Of a DNA stretch of 64,000 nucleotides, positions 1-11,808 are shown one piece after another (the first letter of the stretch is position 1; each line of letters begins with the position of its first letter). The notes below the pieces were generated by a model that was not told the DNA's origin, made no database searches, and worked only from the letters and a program-made list of their open reading frames with translations. The stretch comes from Chaetomium olivaceum (Eukaryota > Ascomycota > Sordariomycetes > Sordariales > Chaetomiaceae). The position numbers and the translations under genes were made by a program. The DNA is taken from the NCBI GenBank assembly GCA_039881045.1, contig JAYWVB010000055.1, positions 62,001 to 126,000 of the forward strand, read 5' to 3'.

Positions 1-415
1 AACCTGGAAAGTCCGAATACCTCGGTCCCCAGCCAAAGCCCCATGTTCCAAAGGGTATCAGCCAATCAGGCCTTCCCATTTTACATGGGGCTGAACTCAG
101 CACCAATCCGATCAGCCGAACCCCAACCCGCTGCAACCGTTTCCAGCAAAGAAAGATGACCACAACTCCAGCCAGTCCCTCAGAGATAATACTCAATTGT
201 ACGCAGCAAAAACTATCATGACTCGGTGAATAAAACTCGCAAAAAACCACCACAACCATTAGATTTCTGTCATTCCCTTTTAACTCTTTTGCAAGCGCAA
301 GCGTTCTCAATTCTACAACGACCAACCCCAGCTTTTTTTCAGCACGTTTTACTGTGCATAAATACCCCTGCAGCGAACATCTTTCAACAATACACAAGAC
401 ACAAGACAAGTACCC
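1..415. other. Upstream region of panB, no gene seen
   Basis: No convincing coding frame is seen before the panB start. Short open frames that overlap the start of panB lack codon structure and family resemblance. The last ~100 bases are probably promoter and 5' leader of panB. Confidence 0.5.
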
Positions 416-1510
416 ATGTACCTCCCCTCCGTCGCACGGTCGCTGGCCAGGGGCACGCGACCGTCCCAACTCGCCGCTCTCACCCCTTTCCTACCACTTT
501 TTTCGTCAACACAACAACGAGCACAGGCCAGATGGAGCTCACACTCCCCCATGGGCACGCCGCCGGCCAACCCCAGGAAGCAGGTCACCATCCCTACCCT
601 GAAAAAGATGCACGGGAGGGGTGAGCCCATCACCATGATCACGGCCCACGACTTCCCCAGCGCCCACGTCGCCGACGCCGCGGGGGTGGACGTCATCTTG
701 GTTGGCGACAGCCTGGCCATGGTTGCTCTGGGGATGGAGGATACAAGTGAAGTCGTGCTGGAGGAGATGCTGCTGCACTGTCGGTCCGTGGCACGTGCCA
801 CCAAGGCTGCGTTCACGGTATGACTTATTTTCCCCTATCTCTCTTTTCCTTCGTTTGCCAACCAGTCTTCCCTTATTTAGATTGGCGACCTTCCCATGGG
901 TTCGTATGAGGTCTCGCCAACCCAAGCGCTTGAGACAGCGATCCGCTTCAAGAAGGACGGTCGTATGCAGGGTGTCAAACTAGAGGGCGGCCAGGAGATG
1001 GTGCCCACGATCGAGAAGATCGTCGGCGTCGGCATTCCCGTCCTTGGCCATATCGGTTTAGCACCGCAGAGGCAGCACATGTTCGGGGGCTTTCGTGTTC
1101 AGGGCAGAACGAAGGCCGGTGCGGAGAAGATCCTCGAGGACGCGCTCGCGCTTCAAGAAGCCGGCTGCTTCGCGCTCGTCATAGAAGCCGTTCCCGCCGA
1201 GGTTGCCACTCTCATCACCGAGAAGCTATCGATCCCCACCATCGGGATAGGCGCCGGGAACGGTTGCTCGGGCCAGGTGTTGGTGCAGGTCGACATGACG
1301 GGTAACTTCCCGCCCGGCAGGCGCATTCCCAAGTTCGTCAAGCAGTACGGCAACGTCTGGGCCGAGAGTTTCCGGGCCATCGAGGCGTACCGGGACGAGG
1401 TGAAGAGCCGGCAATACCCTGCTCCCGAACACACGTACGACATGCCCAAGCACGAATTTGAGAGTTTCGTCGAGGCGACCAGGGGTGTTGAGACGACCAA
1501 GGGTGTGTAA
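416..1510 (+). CDS. panB: Ketopantoate hydroxymethyltransferase (pantothenate pathway), mitochondrial form
   Basis: Two exons, 416-817 and 881-1510, joined in phase 0 across a 63-nt GT..TAG intron, give 343 residues. The enzyme transfers a hydroxymethyl group from methylene-tetrahydrofolate to 2-oxoisovalerate, the first committed step to pantothenate and CoA. The first ~45 residues are rich in Arg, Ser and Ala with almost no acidic residues (MYLPSVARSLARG...), as in a mitochondrial presequence. The PanB core begins near residue 54. It contains TAHDFPSAHVADAAGVD, the metal/substrate loop VGDSLAMVALG, then IGDLPMGSYEVSP at the exon junction, VKLEGGQEM, GHIGLAPQ and IGIGAGNGCSGQVLV. The 343-residue length suits a bacterial-size core (~265) plus presequence and C-terminal tail. 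No defect was seen. The call is very secure at family level; mitochondrial location is inferred. Confidence 0.95.
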
Positions 1511-1718
1511 GCACGCAAGCACGCATGCATTCGGTGTTGCATTTTCGGGCGCATATCATGTTTGAGTTAAGCGTTGTGTAGACGGAGCATGTTGGCGGCA
1601 TTTTGATAGCGTACTGGCGAATACCATCTGTTGATAGCCAACTCTGTAGCGGTTTGCTTTTGGAATCGGTGTCCCTGCGATTCAGTCTAGCCATTAATGG
1701 AGCAGCAATCCCCACCTC

Positions 1719-2242
1719 CTACCCAAACGCCGGCGTCACCGAGTACGAGACGTTGAGGTGATCGCTGGAGTCTTTAAAACACTGTAAAAAAAGGTCAGCA
1801 ACAAATCCACCAACCTGCAAGAAGAGGTCGTCGAGGGGACACCAACCCTCCACAAGTTCCCCACCACCTCATCCAGCGCCGGCGCAAACGTGCTGTTGAT
1901 GTACAGAAACACGCTCTCCGTCTCGGCCACCTTGAGCATCTTGCGCAGGTACGCCACCACCGACTCGAACTTGTGCGTGCTCGCCACCTTGACCAGGTCC
2001 CGCCGGATCGCCGGCGCCGACCCCACGGGCCGGAACCGCACCACTACTTTGTCCTGCGGGAACCCGCCCGCCGCGGCGAGCGCCGCCGTCGCGTCGCGCG
2101 GGAGCGCCGTCAGCACGGTGGACGCGGCCATGGTGAGCGGCAGGTCGGGCGAGTCGCGCCCTTCGAGGATGGGGGAGGCGGGGACCGAGTCATTGGTGGT
2201 GGTGTTGTCGTTGTTGTTGTTATTTTGAGAGGGGTCGTCCAT
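1719..2242 (-). CDS. atg12: Ubiquitin-like autophagy protein Atg12
   Basis: Two exons on the minus strand, 2242-1847 and 1781-1719, are separated by a 65-nt intron (GT at 1846, CAG ending at 1782) and give 152 residues. Atg12 is a ubiquitin-fold protein. It is activated by Atg7, passed to Atg10 and joined to a lysine of Atg5; the conjugate acts as the E3-like factor for Atg8 lipidation. The first ~37 residues are low-complexity (Asn/Thr/Pro-rich). The ubiquitin fold follows: DKVVVRFRPVGSAP, the central VVAYLRKMLKV helix region, ESVFLYINSTFAPALDEVVGNLWR, then from exon 2 CFKDSSDHLNVSYS ending TPAFG. The C-terminal glycine required for conjugation is exposed directly before the stop. Reading through the intron would destroy this C-terminus, which fixes the splice. 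It faces panB tail to tail (209 bp between stops). Confidence 0.96.
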
Positions 2243-4034
2243 TTTGATGAAATGCGTCGTTTTCCTCCACTGTTAAGTGTGTCGGTCACGTTTTTTTTTT
2301 TTGGTTGTGTGTGAGGTGTGTTGGAGAATTGATGAGATATTATGAACTCGGTGGTACTCTGGCTGTAGAGTCTGTTCTAACTGGGTTATGCTGGCTTGAG
2401 TATTCGTACAACATTGGAACCCCGCGTTGTTCACGATTTCACGATCCTGGGTGACAGTTCCCCGAGAGACAAAACCAGGGTTAGGGTACTTATGAAAGCC
2501 GATCCCAGCCCTATCTGGGTTGAGGTGCATTGATGATGATAGCTTCATGGATCTTTCCTGGGAAAATCGTCATTGATTCTTCTACAGATGTATGACTCTC
2601 CCAAACTCACTAAATTTCTCTCAACTTCCGCACCAATGTGTTTCAGTACGCAGTATAGCTTCCAATCGCCAACCGGCGAGATGCGGGTTCGCGTGTGCTT
2701 TCCAGAGTGGGAATATCGAAAGCCCGCTGCGGGTCTAGACTGGGGCGGCCTTGCATGGAAGCCGTTGAGCTCCTGAGCTCCAGGGGCCCAGACCTCGGCC
2801 AGGTAAGGCTGAAAGCCACAATTTTCAGGCTTGAACCAATAGGAGACCGACATTCCACCAGCTCTTGCCGTCTTGGCGTATGGAGCTGGTGCCCTCGTTG
2901 CCTCCAAGACAAAAAAGTGGCATGATTCTGCGGGCAAATGGGCCCAAAATCGAAAGCAATGCGTCAGAGCAACAGTGCCCGATTGGCCTCTGCTCGCTCC
3001 CTCATGAACAAATTTCTGACGTGAATTTCCGATACGGACTATCGAACCACCCCGACAGTACCTGAGCGACACGAGACCCGATCGATTCCTTCCCATTTGG
3101 AACGAGAGTTAGTGAGGTGCCGAAAGGGTAGAACTCGCCGAAAACAATCACAGAATGTTTCGAACCGAGTCAGGGTCATGGAGAAGGTCTCTTGAGCGTC
3201 CAATCTAGCACCAGGTATCAGTTCAGCTTCCATGGATTTGGATGGTTTATTTACCAAGGCATGTACATGTACGTTCAAGCACCATTCAAGCACTTCAACG
3301 TTATTCTATGACTGCCCTCTTGAGTTGCTGGCTGGGTTGCCCTTGCCGATTGCGGTCTGCCAGGGTGTCATACTCCTCCAACTTCAACCGTTCCCAACTT
3401 AATCCTGCCGAGACTCGCAACTCCAACCCTGTCTGTCACTGTTCACCCTCGTCCTGGCATCCCGGCCATTGTTTTCAGGTCGGGGGAATCGTTGTTGCCA
3501 CCCACGAAAGTTGCGGTTTCGTCCACTCACTCCCATCTTCTCGTTGTTCGACGTGTACTCCCGCCAGTCTTCCCAATTGGGATTTGGTTCTAGGACGTCG
3601 GTACATGCTAGCCTACGCTGTCCCACGATAATATCTCGCCATTCGTCATCCGTCATCCTCCGCTTTTGTTCCTCACTCTCGGCTTTTCTACTTCACGCCA
3701 CCCTCCATTATACTGTCAATTCGTCTAGGCGATTCCTGGTCCTCAACTTTCCCTCTCGCCGTTCACGTAGACGTGCAGTCCAACCCATCGACACTGGCTT
3801 TATCATTACCACCGTCTCCGTTACACACCTGACTCCCGTCTCCCGTCTCCCGTCTCGAGTGCCACTACTTGGCCCGTTGGACCTCGCCTTGTGCCGACCA
3901 CGGCTCACTCAACTGTCACATGCGGTAGCTCGCCGTATCTCGTGCTTGGCGAGGATCTTCTCTGTCTGAAGAGGCCGGGTCCGGGGTTTCCTTCTGTTCA
4001 CCATTTCATTATACTAGTGGCATGAACGGTGGCG
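2243..4034. other. Long intergenic region between atg12 and the bHLH gene
   Basis: About 1.8 kb with no frame that resembles a protein. A T-run lies at 2291-2302. The stretch from about 3300 to 4000 is pyrimidine-rich on the plus strand (many TCTC/TTCC/CCGTCTC runs, with the direct repeat cccgtctc near 3836-3858). This fits a long promoter/5' leader of the transcription factor gene that follows. Confidence 0.45.
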
Positions 4035-5579
4035 ATGGACTCAGAACAATTACGAAACCTCGAGTTCTTCTCCATGTCTAACAGCCGAGTAGGATCTCTC
4101 TTCACTTGTCATGCCGTTCTCTTGCTCACGTTTGTCAGCGGGTTGATTCTGCCGCCCAACCCTTCTTTGCCGGAACCTCAACACAATCTCCATCATTATG
4201 GGAAACGGCCGCCGGGTTGCGCCTCGATACGGGGCTGACCATGCCACCGTCAACAACCCCCACAGCCCAGTCACTCGATTCCGCTGCCCAAATATCGCCC
4301 CTCACCGGGCTCACACCCATGTCGCGTGACGTCTCTTCAACCTCAAAGCTGCCGGCTCAGGGAATGCAATCCAGACCGGTCCTAGCAGCCAAGGGTCACA
4401 GATCGAGGGAGGGGCATGAGAGGAAACGATCGAGGTTGAGCATGGATGCAACCACCCCGCTTGACTCAGTCGACTACTGGATCGACTTCGACAATGATGA
4501 CAGTCTTGCCAGCATACCTGAGGCCTTTGAACCTCGGAAGACGGCCAAGGTCAAAAAAGACAAAGCTCCCATACGCCGGTGAGTGTTATACTCCCAGTTC
4601 GAAAGGTGACATGGGTACTGACACTCTGGAAGGCCTACCAATCTGGCCCCTTCCGCTTCCACGGCGAAATCCGACGAATTGGTCGACGACAGTGCGCTTG
4701 ACAACGCCTTGTCGGATGAGGAAGGCTTATCATCCATAAATCTTACCGACCAACTTTCTCAGGTGAATACAGTACCACCGCAAGAAGTGCCACCGCGTGA
4801 GGGTCTGTACTCGACGCCTCTGAGTTGGGAGCGGCCGCAGTCGGGAATACGCATGGACTCCCTCGCCGGCTTCCACGGTTCGTTTCTGAGCGAAGCGGAC
4901 CAAAGAAGGTTGATCGCCATTGCCATGAACCCAGGGTCGAGTATGGGAGGTCTTGGGTCAGACATCGGCTTCAACTTTGGTGGGATGGGAGTTGGTATGC
5001 CCATGGCGTTTGGGCCTGGATTCGAAAACCCAACCCTAAGCCAGGGCCCGAAGCCGGTATCTCCACCTCACCCTTCCGGAACGCAAGGCCGTCCAGGACC
5101 GCCAAGTGCGCCGAAGAAACAAGGGAGTGTGGGCGAAAAGGGCGAAAAGGGCAAGGAGAAGCCGAAGGTGGGAGAAAGGGCGGCGCACAATGACATTGAG
5201 CGAAAATATCGAACGAACTTGAAGGACAAGATCTCGGAGCTAAGGGATGCGGTTCCGGCTCTCCGAACAATATTGGAGGAAGGTGACGAGGAAGAAGAGG
5301 TACAGCCATCCAGAGCGGCGAAAATCAGCAAGGTTAGTTCGGTTTGGTTCAATTGTGAACGGCAATATGAGATTGACGCAAATTTAGGGCACTGTTCTCA
5401 CCAAAGCAACTGAATACATTCAGTACCTTGAACGCCGGAACAAGGAAATCGCCCTAGAGCACCGAAATCTCTCGAGGCGAGTACAGGCCATTGACCAGAT
5501 ACTGGCCGCGACGGTCCAGCAAGCATACGGCATGCCGATTTACAGCCAATCTCTTTTTGATCCCAGAGGGTTCTGCTAA
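4035..5579 (+). CDS. Basic helix-loop-helix transcription factor, SREBP-type basic region, no membrane segment
   Basis: Four exons, 4035-4088, 4139-4578, 4633-5332 and 5388-5579, with introns of 50, 54 and 55 nt, keep one frame of 461 residues. The upstream ATG at 4024 is in another frame, so 4035 (MDSEQLRN) is preferred. The N-terminal ~350 residues are low-complexity, Pro/Ser/Gly-rich, with an acidic patch (VDYWIDFDNDDS) that could be an activation segment. The bHLH is split by the last intron. The basic part and helix 1 read HNDIERKYRTNLKDKISELRD, followed by a loop with an acidic insert (EEGDEEEE). Exon 4 supplies helix 2, KGTVLTKATEYIQYLERRN, and a short leucine-containing coiled coil. 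A tyrosine follows ER-K in the basic region where most bHLH proteins have arginine, a mark of the SREBP class. No hydrophobic segments follow, so it would be a soluble nuclear protein. Target genes are unknown. Confidence 0.88.
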
Positions 5580-6200
5580 CACCACTCACTTCCTTCCTAC
5601 GAACTGTCTGTGTGCGGGGATATTTTGGGGCGTTCCTTATTTACTTGGGCACTGCACTTACTTCAGTCATTTCCACCATCAATCGTGATACGGAACGGAA
5701 AACGGGGTGAAAACATTTGGGCATACTTCTGCGGCGTGGCATCGCGGCAGATACCCTTCTTACGACGTTTATTACAAAATCCTAGAGGAAATCAAGGGAC
5801 GTAGAGGGCAATAAAAATGGTCTTGCGCTTACTTGCTATAGCTTGCTCAAGCACATTCGTGCGTCCTGTGTTCCTTGTTCTTAGACAGTATGCGGAATCC
5901 AAAACGCATGCCTAGCGTCATGTGATGACATGATGGAAACAGACTACATCATCATCATCACCGTACAATCTCAACGGAGTTAATGGGGCTAAGAAGGAGG
6001 TGGTATCTGTTCCGCCTAGCTGGCCGGTTTGAGTCCATCATGAAGGATAGAGTCGACGGAGCCAGTCCAAAATCAGAGGGTTATATGTGAATAATGACGA
6101 TCAAGGAAAAAAGTGAAAGAATCAGTCCATTTTGTATACACGTGATTCTATCGGACATAATGTTACAAATTGATATACAGGCTATTCGTGCCAGGCCAGT
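5580..6200. other. Convergent 3' intergenic region
   Basis: This is the gap between the stop of the bHLH gene (plus) and the stop of the aminopeptidase gene (minus). No gene is seen. It is AT-richer than its neighbours, which fits two convergent 3' UTRs. A short (ATC)n run (catcatcatcatca) lies near 5950. Confidence 0.5.
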
Positions 6201-7778
6201 CTACCTCAGCGCCTCAATATCCTCCACCTCCTTAACCGCCTCGGGTGTCAAGACGGGGCCTCCTCGTCCACGCATACACTATCCTCAATCCTAACCGCCA
6301 ACCCCCTAAAATGCTTCGGAAACCTCTCATCATCGGGCACATAAACCCCGGGCTCGATGGTGACGCAATGACCCGCCTTCAACGGCACCGACCGCGGATA
6401 CCCCGGCACGTCGTGGACATCCAACCCGACGTAATGCCCGACATGATGCGGAAACAGCGTGCCCACATCATCCCCCCCACCACCACGCAGCGCCCCCATC
6501 ATCATCCCCCCCCACCACCACCACCACCACCAAACTCAAACCCCAACCGCCTCAACTCCCCCTGCAGCGCGCTCTCCGTCGCCCGATGCACCTCGTCCAG
6601 CGACAGGCCACTGCCCGCATGACACAGCGCCACGCTGCCCCTCTGCACGCTCAGCACCGCCGCGTACAGATCCCTTTGCGCGGGGCTGAACTTCCCATCC
6701 ACGGGCCACACCCGCGTGATGTCCGTCACGTAGCCGGCCCGCTCCCCGCCCGCGTCCACCAGCACCGTCTCGCCGGGCGTTAGCCGCGCCGTGTTCTGCG
6801 TGTAGTGGATCATGCGGCCTCGCGGGCCGCCGGCCACCACGGCGACGTAGGCTTCGCCCGACAGGCCGTCGTTGGTGAAGGCGTGGCAGAGGTAGGCGTG
6901 CAGGTCGGATTCGGTGGCCCAGGCGCGCCGCATGGCGCTGGTGAGCGCGCGCCCGGAGACGCGCCCCGCGTGCCGCATCAGGGCGATCTCGGCGGGGGAT
7001 TTGAGCGCGCGCAGGTTGTTGACTAGGGGGAGAGGGGCGCGGTGGAGGGGGTGCTGGGCAGGAGGCCGAGGATGGAGGGGAGGGTGCTGGTGCTGGGGAG
7101 GGAGGTGGTGTTGTTGTTGAGGGAGGCGTCGGTGTAGATGCGGGAGGCGGAGCGGAGGAGAGGCGGGAGGAGGGAGGGGAGCGCGTTGATGTCGCCTGCT
7201 TCGTCGGCGTTGAAGACGTCCTCGGCTGCGCGCAGGCCGCTCCAGGGGCCGGACCACTGCTCGGCGATGGGGTCTTTGGGCGGCAGAAGAGGTGGAAGGT
7301 GTATTCGCCGAGGGAGGGGCCGGTCTTGCGGATGACGGCGAGGATTGCGGCTCGGAGAAGCCGGTCAGGTAGAGGAAGTTGGATTCTTGCCGAAAGGGGT
7401 AAAAGACGGCGCCGGAGCGGTACTTGACCTCGGCCGAGGGGAGTACGGCTACGCGCCGTCGGCAGGCTGAAGGCGAGCTTGGCACGGCGGTCGGCATATT
7501 CTTGGGCGGTAATGCCGGGAGTCACTGGAGTGTTGTTTGGACTATTTAGCTCATGGTCACATATCATAAAAAACTAATTCGATAAAACACACAGACACAC
7601 CTTCACCAGGTTTCAAAAGGTGCGGATGGGTTTCATAAACGGGTTGACCAAATTCGAGTTCGGCTGCTGAAATTGATGTTGTATAACCGCGGTGCCATGT
7701 TCTCGCTGGCTGCAAAAATCTGGTATGAGCCCGGAGGGGGGTATGTATTTGCCGCAGAGCGGTCCGGATGAGCCTCAT
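6201..7778 (-). CDS. icp55: Mitochondrial intermediate-cleaving X-Pro aminopeptidase (Icp55-like), reading frame broken at six places
   Basis: An M24-family aminopeptidase. Exon 1 (7778-7601) encodes an Arg-rich mitochondrial presequence and GQPVYETHPHLLKPGE. A 76-nt intron ends in CAG at 7525, and exon 2 runs to the stop at 6201. Recognisable blocks are ITAQEYADRRAKLA, AEVKYRSGAVFYPFRQESNFLYLTGF, VDAGGERAGYVTDITRVWPVDGKFS (metal-binding aspartates), HHVGHYVGLDVHD (metal His), VTIEPGVY and RIEDSVCV. To read them in order the frame must change near 7455, 7347, 7276, 7028, 6500 (a G/GGT run) and 6258. Five changes correspond to one missing base and one to +1/-2, and most lie in C or G runs. With corrections the product is ~501 residues, normal for the family. 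Icp55 trims residues from matrix-processed precursors and stabilises them. The breaks are either assembly errors or decay; every catalytic block is otherwise intact. Confidence 0.85.
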
Positions 7779-8851
7779 ATTGAAAGATTTGGTTGCTTTG
7801 CACTGTGTAAGTGAGTGAGTGCGAATGGCAAACTGAGAGTTTGCAACTGACGAACCCACAAAGTATCTTTTCCGTATTGTATTTACAATACCGAATACAG
7901 TACCTTTGGATGGCCTCATGCAGAGATGGGACGGGAGGTACGATTACATTCACATCATCTCATCTACGCCTGCCTACCTAGCTTCTGCTGCCCTTTCCTC
8001 TTGAGCTGCACGTGTAATTATTTATTGGGAGTAATCCGAAGACAAGATGGTAGAACTGATTTATTTTCTGGTTTATGTTTATTTTGAATTTCTCTCTGCC
8101 TCAAAAAAAAATTGGGATTTTGAATGTTACATTAACTATCGTTACCTTCCACCACAAATTCAACTTGACCCTCATGACCCTCATCGATTGTCAGTGTCAG
8201 CTCGTGCCAGTGCCAGCGAGTGGCACGGCACCCAATTGGGGACGTTGCTGTGAGCGACAGCACGCCCCAGCCGCCAGCCGCGTCTGTGGGGCCAAAGTTT
8301 GTTGTGCTGCTCGAAGCAGGCTTAGCTCACGGGAGCTCGGGCTCCTCCCGCTCCAAAAAGGTCTCTTTCCGACGAAATTGACCTGGAACTGGACCTGCAC
8401 TGACCTGGGGACTGGTTCCAGGAGCACCACTCATCGACAAAAGGCGCCCTCTTCGACATTCTCTTGTATGGGACACGGACTTGCCAATCGCATGTCGTGA
8501 CCCATTGTCTATTCCCGCTTGCTACATCGACCTCTCCAGCCGTTTTCTCGGTGCGCCACGCGCAGGAGTTGTCGTTTTTTGCAAGGGTACGCGTTTTTGG
8601 TGCACGCCAGCTCGCGTGTGCTTGGTCGCTGTTGCCAGGTGCCCCATCCCAGCAACTAACTCCCAACCCCTCCCTCTCCCGTCTCTCTCCTCCGGTTCGT
8701 GTCCGTCCCGTACGCCAGGCCACCCAAGCAAGCAAGCAAAGCCGCACCTCGACCGCTGCCCGTCAAAATCAAGCTGGGTGTGGCATGCTTGACAGGTTAT
8801 TTTGTATGACGGCAGTATCTCTATCTTCCAGTCCCAGCCCAGCTCTCGGCC
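7779..8851. other. Divergent promoter region between icp55-like and dbf4-like genes
   Basis: About 1.07 kb with divergently transcribed genes on each side. No gene was recognised. An A-run lies at 8103-8111 and a pyrimidine-rich tract precedes the Dbf4 start (ctctatcttccagtcc). Short frames overlapping 8464-8895 have no family features. Confidence 0.45.
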
Positions 8852-10850
8852 ATGTCGACGACCAGGAGGATCCCCCTCTCGGCCAGCAACCCTAATGTGG
8901 CCAATTCGCCAATGCGAGCCCTTTCGGGTGCCAATGGCATCAAAAAGGCTCGCGGGTATGCGGATATGCTGCGGGAGGAGCCTTACGGCCAGCCTCCGCC
9001 TGCGAAGCGCCAGATGATCGAGCGTGGGGTGGCCTCGCCGTCACGTCCCAAGACCACCCGGACCATGGCTCACCGATCGGCGACGACGCGGGCGAGCACT
9101 GCCACGACGCAGAGAGCTTCCGCTGCTCCTCTGTATAACCCGACCGAGGAGGAGTTGGCTAGCCTGCGGACCTGGCACACCCAAATCCGCAACCGCTTCC
9201 CAAAAATGGTCTTCTATTTCGAGGGCATCTCCGACGACCATCGGTCCAAGCTCGCGAAACAGATTGGCCGCCTGGGTGCTGTAAGTTATTCCTAAATTCT
9301 GCCGTATCTGTCCTGATCCACCAGGCTTACCATCTACGCGTTATAGCACGAGGAGAAGTTTTTCTCCATCAACATCACCCACATCGTCACGAACCGGTCG
9401 ATCCCGCCAGAGAAACCGAAGGCCGGACGCGAGGGAGAGACGGATACCCACGGCGACAATGAGCAGCCCAAGACGATCGACCCTTCGCTCCTCAACCGGC
9501 CTGCGGATCCGACGAGGAGGAAGCTGACATATGACACGGCCCCTGCCAGCCGAAAACCCTCGGCCCTAAATCCGGATGATCCCCTGAGGCGGCCCAAGAC
9601 GCGCAGTACCGACGTCCTAGACCGGGCTCGCGACATGGGCAAGAAGATATGGTCGCTGGAGAAGCTGAACAAAATTCTGGAAATCGCGTTGAACCCCGAA
9701 GTGTACATTAGTGATGCACGGAGTCATGGTCCAACGCAAAGCAAGAGTAAGGCAGCCAACGGCGAGCGCGACTTGGCCCAGCTCCTGGACCACGAACGCG
9801 AGCATGGCCCCACGGATCGCGACCCCACCGTGTCGAGGAACGACTTGGTCAAGTTCTCGGGTCCTTACATCTACGTGTACGACCTCGAGGAAAAGACCAA
9901 GCCCATCATGATCAGGGAATACCGGAAAGCCGCCGACCCCAAGGACCAGGACTGGCCGCAGTTCCGGGTCACGTCGCAAGGTCGATGCCCGTTTGTTCTT
10001 GACGAGAGCCACGACCACCCTGAGAAGGAGGCCCGCGGCCGAGATCAGGACCGGGCCCGAGCTAGAGCGCGGGTTACCAAGGCCGAGGAAGCACCGAAGC
10101 CCAAGGCGTCCGAAGTCCTATTGAAAAACACGGCAAGCAAACGCACATTGACCGAGATGGAAGATGGGCACAACAGGGGGGCCGCGGGCATTCGAGCGAC
10201 CGAGTCGTTCGACCGGTCCAAGATCGCGAACCCACCGTCGCTAGAGTTCCGCTCCCAGAACGCGTTTATCAGCCATGCAAAGGCCGGTCGTTTCCTGGCC
10301 GGTGAGCCCGTGGCATCCGGCATGCAGCCGTCCAACGTCACGTCCGCGATTCGGTCGCAAATGATCTCGTCCACTACGGGTGGCGTGTTGGGAGCGAAGG
10401 CCGGGACGAGCAAGGAGATCCATGGCCTTCAGCGGAAGGTTGTGATATCCCAGGATCCGAGCTCTCGCCGGATGGCCGAGTTGAGCCACGATAGCAACAC
10501 ATTTGTCCGCTCAGCCAGCTTCAATCAAGCAGTACAGCGGAAGCTCGACCCGGTCCACGAAGAGGGGACGTCGAAACAGAGAGAGAAGCTGCGCCGCACC
10601 ACCAGCGTCCCCGTGCCCCAGCCGAGGAAGCGTGATCTGAAGCCCGGGTACTGCGAGAATTGCCAGGAGAAGTTTGCTGATTTCGACGACGTCAGTGCAT
10701 TATCCTCTGTGTTTATGTTTACCCACCAGTCTTGACTAACTCTCGCTGTAGCACATCCTCTCCCGCAAACACCGCAAGTTCGCCGAAGACGACGACAACT
10801 GGGCGCAACTCGACAGCCTCCTGTCTCAACTCGCTCGTGGGCCCCGATAA
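8852..10850 (+). CDS. dfp1: Dbf4/Dfp1(Him1)-type regulatory subunit of the Cdc7/Hsk1 replication kinase
   Basis: Three exons, 8852-9280, 9347-10690 and 10752-10850, all joined in phase 0, give 623 residues. The protein activates Cdc7 (Hsk1) kinase, which phosphorylates the MCM helicase to fire origins. Residues ~95-200 contain a BRCT-like motif N block (LRTWHTQIRNRFPKMVFYFEG..., then after the intron HEEKFFSINITHIVTNRSIP). Motif M lies near residue 316 (GPYIYVYDLEEKTKPIMIREY) and binds the kinase. The C-terminal Dbf4 zinc finger is split by intron 2. Its cysteines are in YCENCQEKF (about 578 and 581) and its histidines in HILSRKHRKF (592 and 598), the usual C-X2-C...H-X5-H pattern. The middle is charged and low-complexity. 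Cell-cycle control by APC or checkpoint kinases is expected from the family but is not shown here. All frames are intact. Confidence 0.94.
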
Positions 10851-11808
10851 TGAGAAAGGATCCGCTGCCACGAAATCAGATTCTCTTGATACCGCTATTA
10901 ATAGCTAGCCTTGCGAATTGCTCTTGGACCGCTTGCTCGGTACATTGCTTTTTTGTCCATGGCCGATGCTATCTTACACTTTCCTTCCTGTCTTGGCTGC
11001 CTTGTGGTCAATTATGTTACAACCAGCTTTTACATCACACCGCGCGACGCCGCATTGAACCCGACATCTAGCATCTAGCATGGGGAAATGGAGTCGATTT
11101 TGAGTCAGAGCGAGTACATATTTCGACGCATTTTTTGGGAGGGCGGTAGTTACTGGTCCTGGCGCATGCGGGGAGCGGCGTTCTCTGCGTTTTTTTGGGC
11201 TTGTCAACCTGCTATTCTTTCTATTTTGTTTTGACTGGTTGCCGTTGTGGCGGTTAGGACAGGGAAGGGTGGACGATTCACGGTCGGTCGGGCATGAAGG
11301 GGTAGACGGTTCTTGTGTGCTGAGCAAGCGTGGGCTGATGCAGGTGGCGGCATTTTCAGGGGTCCAATATCGATCCAAGGGGTCCAAACTTGTCGGGGGT
11401 ATTGTGCCAGTGGATGGACAACCACGGTGGATGGGGCGGGGTCGACATGCTGCCGCCGACTATATTACGCTTTTTGCATGCGTATAGTGTATGTTAGGAT
11501 TATGAGGAACGTTACCAACCCTGGTGTGTGAAGGCTGTGTTCGGTGGTTCCTGCGTTGTTGTCCCAACGTTGTTGTGGGCAGTAAGTGCCTTCTCGTCCT
11601 GCCCAGGTGTCTGCCCAGGTGCCTGCCTTGAATTCAATCCCGTCGCATTCGCTCTCGTGGGCTAACAACAGATATCACGGACCATATCCCGTCGTCCACC
11701 ACCTACCCGTCGCCCTACCTAGCAGCCACCCCCGACCTATCAGAACCTAGCTATATCTCCTCGCGGTCTCAAGCAAATACCAAAGAGCCCACGCTCTACA
11801 TACCAACC
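10851..11808. other. Intergenic region
   Basis: About 960 bp between the Dbf4-like gene and the Gfo-like gene. No coding frame with family resemblance. The part after 11650 (cctacctagcagccacc..., ctagctatatctcc) looks like ordinary promoter sequence for the downstream gene. Confidence 0.45.
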
